DNA from: an uncultured Eubacteriaceae bacterium
Lineage (GTDB): Bacteria > Bacillota > Clostridia > Eubacteriales > Eubacteriaceae
Assembly (NCBI GenBank): GCA_947625585.1
Contig: CANQOZ010000013.1
Span: forward strand, 1-20,254
Length of the DNA stretch: 20,254 nucleotides
Direction of reading: 5' to 3'
The position numbers and the translations under genes were made by a program. The notes beneath the pieces are model-generated. The model saw nothing but the letters and a program-made list of their open reading frames with translations, was not told where the DNA came from and searched no databases. Positions 7,383 through 14,042 of this stretch are shown piece by piece; position 1 is the stretch's first letter, and every line of letters begins with the position of its first letter.

Positions 7383-9056
7383 TTGAAAGATAAAAAATTA
7401 AGATCAAATGCAGTTACTACGGGAGTTGCTGCAGCTCCAGCTCGTTCTCTATTTAGAGCATTAGGTTTAACTGATGAAGAAATGGAAAGACCAATTGTTG
7501 GTGTGGTCAGTTCCTTTAATGAAATAATTCCAGGACATATGAACCTAGATAAAATAACAGATGCTGTAAAAGCAGGAGTCAGAATGGCTGGTGGAACTCC
7601 AATTGAAGTTCCTGCTATTGCTGTCTGTGATGGAATCGCTATGGGTCATGTAGGAATGAAATACTCACTAGTTACTAGAGATTTAATAGCAGACTCAACA
7701 GAAGCACTAGCACTTGCTCATGCTTTTGATGGACTTGTTATGATTCCTAACTGTGATAAAAATGTTCCTGGGTTATTGATGGCTGCTGCTAGATTAAATA
7801 TTCCTACAATCGTTGTTAGTGGTGGGCCTATGATGGCTGGACATGTTGAAGGTAAAAAAAGCAGTTTATCTACAATGTTCGAAGCTGTTGGAGCTTACAA
7901 AGCAGGAACTATGGATGAAGAAACATTCAGAGATTATGAATGTAATACTTGTCCTACTTGTGGTTCTTGTTCTGGTATGTATACTGCTAATAGCATGAAT
8001 TGCTTAACAGAAGTTTTAGGAATGGGACTAAGAGGAAATGGAACTATTCCTGCCGTTTATTCTGAAAGAATTCGCCTAGCTAAAATGGCTGGTATGCAGA
8101 TAATGGAACTCATTGAAAATGATATTAAACCAAGAGATATTATGACTGAAGATGCATTCATAAATGCTCTTACAATGGATATGGCTCTTGGTTGTTCAAC
8201 AAATTCAATGCTTCATTTACCAGCAATTGCTCATGAATGTGGAGTAGATCTCGATACAGAAGTAGCAAACGAAATATCAGCAAAAACACCAAATCTATGT
8301 CACCTAGCTCCTGCAGGTAGAACTTATATGGAAGATCTAAATGAAGCTGGTGGAATCTATGCTGTTATGAAAGAAATTGATAAACTTGGTTTATTAAATA
8401 CTGATCTAATGACAGTTACCGGTAAAACTATTGCTGAAAATATTAAAGATGCAGAAAATTTAGATAACGAAATTATTCGAGATGTTGAAAATCCATTCAG
8501 CAAAACAGGTGGAATTGCTGTTTTAAGAGGTAGTTTAGCTCCAGAAACCGCTGTTGTAAAACAATCAGCAGTTGCTCCTTCAATGTTAACCTTTGAAGGT
8601 CCAGCTAGAGTATTTGATTCAGAAGAAGCAGCACAAGAAGCAATCGATAACGGAGAAATTAATGAAGGTGATGTCGTTGTTATCCGTTATGTTGGACCAA
8701 AAGGAGGTCCGGGAATGCCCGAAATGCTTAATCCAACATCAGCAATTATGGGAATGGGATTAGGTGAAAAGGTTGCTTTAATAACTGATGGTAGATTTTC
8801 AGGAGCTACTAGAGGAGCTTGTGTTGGTCATGTTTGTCCGGAAGCAGCTCAAGGTGGACCAATTGCTCTAGTTGAAGATGGAGATATGATCTCAATCGAC
8901 ATTCCTAACCATAAGTTAGATTTATTAGTCGATGAAGATGTTTTAGAAGAAAGAAAGAAAAATTTCGTTCCAAAACCACCTAATATTGACACAGGTTACT
9001 TAAAACGTTATGCCAAATTAGTTGGTGATTCAAACAAAGGTGCTGTTTTAAATTAG
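7383..9056 (+). CDS. ilvD: Dihydroxy-acid dehydratase
   Basis: This enzyme dehydrates 2,3-dihydroxy-3-methylvalerate and 2,3-dihydroxyisovalerate to the 2-oxo acids of isoleucine and valine. It is 557 residues long. The start is TTG 7383, seven bases after leuB. The resulting N-terminus (KLRSNAVTTGV) aligns with the family's conserved RS-x-x-x-x-x-G start, and no good ribosome site is seen, so coupling to leuB is likely. Cluster-region motifs are PNCDKNVPG (Cys124) and CPTCGSCSGMYTANSMNC (residues 190-207), plus ALGCSTNSMLH, GGPGMPEML and VGHVCPEAAQGGP. At residues 50-52 the sequence is PGH, not the PCN of [2Fe-2S] dehydratases. This suggests the oxygen-sensitive [4Fe-4S] class, which is an inference from family knowledge. 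Confidence 0.96.
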   Translation: MKDKKLRSNAVTTGVAAAPARSLFRALGLTDEEMERPIVGVVSSFNEIIPGHMNLDKITDAVKAGVRMAGGTPIEVPAIAVCDGIAMGHVGMKYSLVTRDLIADSTEALALAHAFDGLVMIPNCDKNVPGLLMAAARLNIPTIVVSGGPMMAGHVEGKKSSLSTMFEAVGAYKAGTMDEETFRDYECNTCPTCGSCSGMYTANSMNCLTEVLGMGLRGNGTIPAVYSERIRLAKMAGMQIMELIENDIKPRDIMTEDAFINALTMDMALGCSTNSMLHLPAIAHECGVDLDTEVANEISAKTPNLCHLAPAGRTYMEDLNEAGGIYAVMKEIDKLGLLNTDLMTVTGKTIAENIKDAENLDNEIIRDVENPFSKTGGIAVLRGSLAPETAVVKQSAVAPSMLTFEGPARVFDSEEAAQEAIDNGEINEGDVVVIRYVGPKGGPGMPEMLNPTSAIMGMGLGEKVALITDGRFSGATRGACVGHVCPEAAQGGPIALVEDGDMISIDIPNHKLDLLVDEDVLEERKKNFVPKPPNIDTGYLKRYAKLVGDSNKGAVLN

Positions 9057-9065
9057 GTTAAATTA

Positions 9066-10736
9066 GTGGCTGAAGACAATAAAAAAATGACCGGATCAGA
9101 TTTAACAGTCAAAGTATTAGAAGAGCAAGGTGTTGATACCGTCTTTTCTTTTCCAGGTGGGGTAGTAATCCCACTTTTTGATGCTTTTTATACATCTGAT
9201 ACGGATATAAAACAATATGAACCTTGTCATGAACAACATGGAGTTCATGCTGCTGATGGTTATGCTCGTTCAACTGGAAAAGTTGGTGTAGCAATAACAA
9301 CTTCAGGACCAGGAGCTACAAATACCGTAACAGGTGTTGCAACAGCTTATCTGGACTCAATTCCAATTGTTGTTATTACTGGACAAGTTACTCAGGACTT
9401 ACTGGGTAAAGATTCCTTCCAAGAAGTTGATATAAGTAGTATTGTTTATCAAATAACTAAGCATTCTTTCCTAGTAACTGATCCTACAATGCTTGCTGCA
9501 ACTATTAGAGAAGCTTTTCGTATAGCAAAGAGTGGTAGACCAGGTCCAGTGGTCATTGATATTCCAAAAGATATTTTTATGGCAGAAATGGAATACCACC
9601 CAAAAGAAGTGGTTGATACGAGTGGCGATAAACCAAAAGCTAAAAGAGATGCAATTTTAAGAGCAGCAGAATTCATTGAAAAAGCAGAAAGACCAGTAAT
9701 ATATGCCGGTGGCGGAGTTATTAAAGCTGGCGCTTCTGATATTTTAAGAAAATTTGCTAAAAAAACTGGAATACCTGTAGCAAATTCGTTAATGGGTTTA
9801 GGTTCAATTGATAGAAATGATGAATTATCATTAGGATTTATTGGAATGCATGGTAGTAATGAAGGTAATTTAGCTGTTATTAATGCTGATACTATCATTG
9901 CTATTGGCTCACGTTTTTCAGATAGAGCAACGGGCAATATTAACTCCTTTATGAGAGATAAGAAGATTATCCATATTGATATAGACCCAACAGAATTTGA
10001 AAAGAATGTTGCTACTAATGTCCATATTATGGGTGATGCTAAAGATGTTTTAGAACAGCTTTATCAAATTGTTGATGAAAATGAATATCCAGAATGGTAT
10101 AAACAGATTGAAGAATGGAAAGTTGAACATTCTCATGTCAGTGACTTTACTCCACAGGATATTATTCATTCAATTAATGAAGTATTCCCAGATGCTTTCA
10201 TCGTTACTGAAGTTGGTCAACACCAGATGTGGATTGGACAAGAATTTAAATTTAAATTCCCTGGACAGCTAATAACTTCTGGGGGATTAGGAACTATGGG
10301 ATTTGGATTGGGGGCTAGCTATGGAGTTCAAATAGGTAATCCAGATGCCGATGTTCTCCTATTTGCAGGAGATGGAAGCTTTAGAATGAACTGTAACGAA
10401 TTAATTACGTTAAAACGTTACAATATTCCAGTAAAAATCTTCTTGTTTGATAACAATTCATTAGGAATGGTCCGTCAATGGCAGGATTTATTCCAAGAGG
10501 GTCGTTATGCTGAAACTGATTTAAATGTTAATAATGAAGTTGACTATTTAAAATTAGCTGAAGCTAGTGGAATTAAGGCCTATAATGTTGAAAATCAAGA
10601 AGATTTAGATAAAGCTTTAGAAGAAATTAAAGATTTAAGAGAGCCTGTTTTGGTTAGATGTAAGATTGACCATGACGAAGGGGTTTATCCAATTGTTCCA
10701 GCAGGTAATCCAATTGATGAATTATATTATAAATAA
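9066..10736 (+). CDS. ilvB: Acetohydroxyacid synthase, catalytic subunit
   Basis: This is a ThDP-dependent enzyme that condenses pyruvate with 2-oxobutyrate or pyruvate, committing carbon to isoleucine or valine. It is 556 residues long. Catalytic Glu56 lies in the YEPCHEQHG block. FAD-region motifs are SFQEVDISSI and GSRFSDRATGNINSF. The ThDP/Mg motif is GDGSFRMNCNEL, followed by FLFDNNSLGMVRQWQDLF, a pattern of anabolic AHAS and not of the catabolic AlsS. It starts at GTG 9066, ten bases after ilvD, with a weak AGGT (9055-9058) overlapping the ilvD stop. It is the last gene of the operon. No ilvN regulatory subunit follows, which is unusual for an anabolic AHAS. Whether ilvN lies elsewhere cannot be seen. 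Confidence 0.95.
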   Translation: MAEDNKKMTGSDLTVKVLEEQGVDTVFSFPGGVVIPLFDAFYTSDTDIKQYEPCHEQHGVHAADGYARSTGKVGVAITTSGPGATNTVTGVATAYLDSIPIVVITGQVTQDLLGKDSFQEVDISSIVYQITKHSFLVTDPTMLAATIREAFRIAKSGRPGPVVIDIPKDIFMAEMEYHPKEVVDTSGDKPKAKRDAILRAAEFIEKAERPVIYAGGGVIKAGASDILRKFAKKTGIPVANSLMGLGSIDRNDELSLGFIGMHGSNEGNLAVINADTIIAIGSRFSDRATGNINSFMRDKKIIHIDIDPTEFEKNVATNVHIMGDAKDVLEQLYQIVDENEYPEWYKQIEEWKVEHSHVSDFTPQDIIHSINEVFPDAFIVTEVGQHQMWIGQEFKFKFPGQLITSGGLGTMGFGLGASYGVQIGNPDADVLLFAGDGSFRMNCNELITLKRYNIPVKIFLFDNNSLGMVRQWQDLFQEGRYAETDLNVNNEVDYLKLAEASGIKAYNVENQEDLDKALEEIKDLREPVLVRCKIDHDEGVYPIVPAGNPIDELYYK

Positions 10737-10744
10737 TAATAAAT

Positions 10745-10781
10745 GGGATGGTTCTTTTTAATACCATCCCTTAAATTTTTT
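10745..10781 (+). terminator. Terminator of the ilv/cim/leu operon
   Basis: GGGATGGT (10745-10752) pairs perfectly with ACCATCCC (10763-10770) around a ten-base loop. TTAAATTTTTT follows (10771-10781). It lies nine bases after the ilvB stop and between convergent genes. It may also stop the flavodoxin transcript on the other strand, although the T-tract there is poorer. Confidence 0.8.
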
Positions 10782-10784
10782 AGT

Positions 10785-11303
10785 TTATTGCAGATTATTT
10801 ATTGCCCAATTTCTAATTTGCTCTTTTGAATCATTTATATTCGAACCATAAACTGCAAGTTTATTTTTAATGTTGATTCCCTGATAATTTTTTTCTAAAT
10901 CTCTCACTGTTGAAGCTAAACCACTTCCTTCATGTGTTGTAACAGGGAAAATATTTTTATCTGATAAATCTAAATTGTCTAATAATGTAAATATTGCCAT
11001 TGGATAAGTTCCACACCAGATAGGACCAGCAACGACGATATTGTCATAATCGTCTACATTATCTAACATGTCTTTTAGTTTTGGACGAGTATTTTCTTTT
11101 AATTCTCTTCTTGAAATGTCCACTGTTTGATAATAATCGTTTGGGTATTCTTCTTCTGTTTCAACTTTGAATAAATCTCCACCAACAGCATTTTGAATTA
11201 TTTCAGCTACCTTTTCAGTATTACCCTTATCGATTTCTTTAATTTGACCACCGAAGTAATTTTCACCTGGACGTGAGAAGTATAATATTAAATTATTACT
11301 CAT
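10785..11303 (-). CDS. Flavodoxin-like FMN protein
   Basis: This 172-residue flavodoxin-fold protein is a soluble electron carrier or a small FMN oxidoreductase. The N-terminal beta strand and phosphate loop read LILYFSRPGENYFGG and then KGNTEKVAEII, with the GNT element that cradles the FMN phosphate. The isoalloxazine-side segment is AGPIWCGTYPMAI, and TTHEGSGLAST follows. The pattern fits the Flavodoxin_4-type family, which is longer than classical 140-residue flavodoxin. The ATG directly abuts the stop of the aldo/keto reductase gene, with GAGGA just upstream inside that gene, so the two are co-transcribed. The partnering suggests a shared role in reducing carbonyls or quinones under redox stress, but that is only context. 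Its redox partner is unknown. Confidence 0.88.
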   Translation of the reverse strand: MSNNLILYFSRPGENYFGGQIKEIDKGNTEKVAEIIQNAVGGDLFKVETEEEYPNDYYQTVDISRRELKENTRPKLKDMLDNVDDYDNIVVAGPIWCGTYPMAIFTLLDNLDLSDKNIFPVTTHEGSGLASTVRDLEKNYQGINIKNKLAVYGSNINDSKEQIRNWAINNLQ

Positions 11304-12149
11304 TTAATCCTCTATAACAAAAGCATTTAAAAGAGATTCAGATACACCAGGTGCTTCTGGATTATGACTTCCAACACCTGTATCTAAGCTTCTAATTTTA
11401 TTCATTTCGTCATCAGTTAATTCAAAATCAAAGACATCAATATTACCTTTTATTCTTTCAGGATTAATGGATTTAGGTAAGGTAATGACATTTTCCTGTA
11501 TTTCAAATCTTAATATTATTTGACCTGGATTTTTTCCATATTTTTCTGCTAACTCTACTATTACAGGATTGTTTAAAAGATCAGCATTACCATGTCCAAG
11601 TGGATACCAAGCTTCTAAAATTACATTATTTTCATCAAGGATTTCTCTTAATTCTTTTTGTTGAAACAGAGGATTAAATTCAACTTGATTGACAGCTGGT
11701 ATAACTTCAAAATTAGGAACATATTGATTCCAGATATTTGGTGTCATATTGCTAACACCAATAGATTTAATTTTTCCTTCTTTTTGAGCTTTTTCGAGTG
11801 CTTTCCATGCCTTTTCGACATTTCCATATGGTTGATGAAGTAAGTAAAGATCAATATAATCCAAATCTAAATTTTTAAGAGAACGTTCAATCCCACGTTC
11901 AGGATTATCATAATCTGATAACCAAAGCTTACTGGTTACAAATATTTCATCTCTAGGAATTCCGCTATCTTTAATAGCTTTACCAACATCTGATTCATTA
12001 AAATAAGCTGCTGCCGTATCAATGTGTCTATAACCGTCTTTTAAGGCCTGCAATACAGCATCATAAGTAGGTCCATTATTATCGACCTGAAAAACACCGA
12101 ATCCGATTACTGGTATGTCATTTCCATCATTTAATTTTATTTTTTCCAT
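11304..12149 (-). CDS. Aldo/keto reductase
   Basis: This is an NADPH-dependent aldo/keto reductase, 281 residues, a complete TIM barrel. The catalytic tetrad is present: Asp44 and Tyr49 in DTAAAYFNE, Lys74 in TSKLW, and His105 in LLHQP. IGVSNM and the C-terminal cofactor segment LPKSINPERIKGN also match. The sequence resembles the 2,5-diketo-gluconate reductase/YtbE-like group common in Gram-positives. The physiological substrate (small aldehydes, ketones, methylglyoxal) cannot be read from the sequence. It is first in a two-gene unit with the flavodoxin. One oddity is that no ribosome site precedes the ATG. The only strong one, GGAGG (plus-strand 12184-12188), is 34 bases away. Confidence 0.92.
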   Translation of the reverse strand: MEKIKLNDGNDIPVIGFGVFQVDNNGPTYDAVLQALKDGYRHIDTAAAYFNESDVGKAIKDSGIPRDEIFVTSKLWLSDYDNPERGIERSLKNLDLDYIDLYLLHQPYGNVEKAWKALEKAQKEGKIKSIGVSNMTPNIWNQYVPNFEVIPAVNQVEFNPLFQQKELREILDENNVILEAWYPLGHGNADLLNNPVIVELAEKYGKNPGQIILRFEIQENVITLPKSINPERIKGNIDVFDFELTDDEMNKIRSLDTGVGSHNPEAPGVSESLLNAFVIED

Positions 12150-12428
12150 TTAAAAAACAAGCCATTAATATAATTATGACTTTCCTCCATTCCTTTAACT
12201 AATATAAAAATTTATTATTATATGTGAATATTGATTTGTTTAATTAGAAAATTATTTATTAATAATATTGAATTCTATAGTATTTTCTCGATTGTACTAA
12301 TTGAATTGTTTTAGTTTTAAATTGAATAAATTCTTTAAAATAATTTAGACTGCACATATGGCTTAATATAAAATCCGGAGATATTAATTTGTTAAGTTTT
12401 CTTATATCTTTATTATTCTTTCTTTTAA
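12150..12428 (-). promoter_or_regulatory. Gene-free AT-rich region with probable reductase promoter
   Basis: This 279-base spacer lies between the broken SDR gene and the aldo/keto reductase. On the minus strand a perfect TATAAT (plus-strand 12217-12222) could be the -10 of the reductase/flavodoxin unit. No convincing -35 is found 16-18 bases upstream. The GGAGG at 12184-12188 lies downstream of it. I see no copy of the SDR/TetR operator and no convincing terminator for the SDR gene here. The rest is featureless AT-rich DNA. Confidence 0.4.
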
Positions 12429-13281
12429 TTATTCTTGTTCTGGTTGTAATGGTCCGTAAAAATAACTTGTTGTAGCTCCACCATCAGCTAAGAATGTTGA
12501 ACCTGTTATAAATTCACCTTTATCAGACAACAATAATTCAGCGATATTTGCTATTTCATCTGCAGTTCCTGGTCTACCCGAAGGTGACTTAGCAAACATA
12601 TTTTTGTAGAAATCACCTCTAGGACCATTAAATTCATCTACTGCTAATGGAGTTACAATAATTCCTGGAGCAATTGCATTAATTCTTGCTCCTTTTTCTC
12701 CCCAAATAACTGCCTCCGCCATTACTGTAGACTACTCTTTTTTCGTTGGCACGTTTTGCAAGTTGATAAGCGTGAAGAGTATCATCAATATTTTCTAGTT
12801 GTAAAATATCAATATTAAGTAATTCTTCAGTTGGAGTAGTAGCTAATAATCTGTCTTCTTCTGCTGAAAGTTGAGGCATTCGAAATCCAGATTGGCTAGA
12901 AATAGTAACACCGGCTCCATCTTCTTCAATAACTTTACCAACCTCTTCAAGTAAAACAGCCGTACCATATAGATCTACGTTTAGAATATCTTCAATTGAA
13001 GCTTGAGAAGGGGAAACACCTGCTCCATTGATTAAATATTTTATTGGTCCAAATTCCAAACCTTTATCAATTAAGTTAATTATTGATTCTCTAGATGAAA
13101 GATCCGTTAAAATAGGAACAGCATCAAAACCTGCTTGAGAAAGTATGCTTGTAAATTCCTGAGCATTATTGAGATTTTTATCACCCACTATTATCTTTTT
13201 ACCATGACCAATTCTTCTTGCTATGGCTAAGCTGATCTGACCAGCACCTGTTATTAAAACAACATCTTTTGTTTCAGGCAT
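12429..13281 (-). pseudogene. SDR-family oxidoreductase disrupted by a 10-base insertion
   Basis: The first half (plus-strand 13281 down to 12733) encodes a short-chain dehydrogenase with the Rossmann motif ITGAGQISLAIARRIG, NGAGVSPSQ, the catalytic Ser segment VTISSQSG and the YxxxK pair in HAYQLAKRAN. The second half (12722 down to 12429) continues the family in another frame: MAEAVIWGEKGARINAI, then PGIIVTPLAVDEFNGPRGDFY, ending in TGSTFLADGGAT. In relatives as I recall them, ...RV joins directly to MAEAV. Here ten extra bases (12723-12732) separate them and shift the frame, so translation stops at 12679 after about 200 residues. Removing them restores 280 codons. The start is ATG 13281 behind GGGAGG; an upstream TTG at 13293 overlaps that site. 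The second Gly of the TGxxxGxG motif is Ser. The gene is divergent from tetR. The downstream ATG could restart a 97-residue fragment, without an active site. Confidence 0.85.
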
Positions 13282-13296
13282 GTTACCTCCCAAAAA

Positions 13297-13324
13297 TTGA
13301 TAAAATAACTATTAAAAGTATAAC
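13297..13324 (+). promoter_or_regulatory. Candidate tetR promoter
   Basis: TTGATA (13297-13302) and TATAAC (13319-13324) are 16 bases apart. The expected start, near 13331, falls within the 13328-13348 operator, so the TetR protein could repress itself. Based on consensus match only. Confidence 0.5.
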
Positions 13325-13345
13325 TATAAATTGACCATCGGTCAA
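13317..13345 (-). promoter_or_regulatory. Promoter of the SDR gene, -35 inside the operator
   Basis: On the minus strand TTGACC (plus 13340-13345) and TATACT (plus 13317-13322) are exactly 17 bases apart, upstream of the SDR start at 13281. The -35 hexamer is part of one operator arm, so a bound repressor should block it directly. Confidence 0.7.
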
Positions 13346-13348
13346 TTT
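13328..13348. promoter_or_regulatory. TetR-type operator (perfect inverted repeat)
   Basis: AAATTGACC (13328-13336), ATC (13337-13339) and GGTCAATTT (13340-13348) form a 9-bp perfect inverted repeat with a 3-base spacer. It is centred between the divergent SDR and tetR genes and sits immediately upstream of the tetR ribosome site (GGGG, 13349-13352). Symmetry, length and position fit the binding site of the adjacent TetR-family regulator. Binding itself is inferred. Confidence 0.82.
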
Positions 13349-13356
13349 GGGGAATT

Positions 13357-13908
13357 ATGAGTAAGAAAGAACAACTTATTAAGGTCGCTACTGAGTTAGT
13401 TGCTTTAAGCGGTTACGATAATATAAGCGTTAAAGAGATTACTGAGAAAGCTAATGTAGCTAAGGGAACTTTTTATACCTATTTTAAACAAAAGGAAGAT
13501 ATTATTAGTGAAATTACAAAACCTGCATTTGAAAATATTAGTAATGAAGCTAAAGCGATTAAAGGTAGTATTGAAGAAAAAATAAAGCACTTTTTAATAC
13601 TATCAGCACGTGAAGTTGAAGATATTGGAATAGAAATATGCAGAGCATGGTTAGCGAATTCAATAAAATTAGAAAATAAAGTTGGAATTTATGATTTACA
13701 ATTTTATATAGATAGAATTAGCGATTTTTTAGATTCTGCAATAAAAACAGGTGAATTAAGTAAAGAAATTGATACTAATCAGCTTACAGAAGATATCGTA
13801 GCAACTTATTATGGTTTTATGAATCTCTGGTGTATTACTGACAAGAAAGTTAGTTTAAAGAATTCAGTAAAGAATTTTTGTAACTATACATTACCTAAAA
13901 TATTATAA
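13357..13908 (+). CDS. TetR/AcrR-family transcriptional regulator
   Basis: This is a 183-residue one-domain-plus-ligand-domain repressor. The N-terminal helix-turn-helix is clear: residues about 8-20 (KVATELVALSGYD), then ISVKEITEKANVAKGTFYTYFKQKEDII, the family's signature DNA-reading region. The rest is a helical ligand/dimerisation domain with no family I can name, so the inducer is unknown. It is divergently placed from the SDR gene, with a shared perfect operator between them, and is probably autoregulated. Since the SDR gene is broken, the regulator may now serve other targets, such as the nearby reductase/flavodoxin genes. However, I see no second copy of the operator in their upstream region. 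Confidence 0.9.
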   Translation: MSKKEQLIKVATELVALSGYDNISVKEITEKANVAKGTFYTYFKQKEDIISEITKPAFENISNEAKAIKGSIEEKIKHFLILSAREVEDIGIEICRAWLANSIKLENKVGIYDLQFYIDRISDFLDSAIKTGELSKEIDTNQLTEDIVATYYGFMNLWCITDKKVSLKNSVKNFCNYTLPKIL

Positions 13909-13935
13909 AAGAAAATATGGGTAATAAATTTAGTC

Positions 13936-13966
13936 GGAATTAATTAATCAATATTTTAATTAATCC
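13936..13966 (+). terminator. Weak hairpin after tetR
   Basis: GGAATTAATTAA (13936-13947) can pair, with one bulged A, to TTAATTAATCC (13956-13966). No T-run follows, so it is at best a poor terminator and may be chance AT symmetry. Confidence 0.3.
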
Positions 13967-14012
13967 TACTATAGTTCAAATCGGTTTTATTTAATTTTTA
14001 AAGTGTCATCAA

Positions 14013-14037
14013 GAAAAAGCCTCCTTATTATGGAGGC
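14013..14037 (-). terminator. Terminator of the MurE-like gene
   Basis: Read on the minus strand, GCCTCC (plus 14032-14037) pairs with GGAGGC (plus 14019-14024) around a seven-base loop. A T-run follows (plus 14014-14018). It lies six bases after the stop of the MurE-like gene. Confidence 0.85.
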
Positions 14038-14042
14038 AAATT

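Noticed and set aside
9449..9937. 162-codon open frame on the minus strand opposite ilvB
   Set aside because: It lies entirely within a well-conserved AHAS gene, its translation has no recognisable motif, and it has no ribosome site. It is a codon-bias shadow.
12429..12722. A separate 97-residue gene
   Set aside because: It is the C-terminal part of the SDR, continuous with the upstream half once ten inserted bases are removed. It lacks the cofactor and catalytic motifs.
13281..13293. TTG at 13293 as the SDR start
   Set aside because: It overlaps the GGGAGG ribosome site that is properly spaced for ATG 13281.
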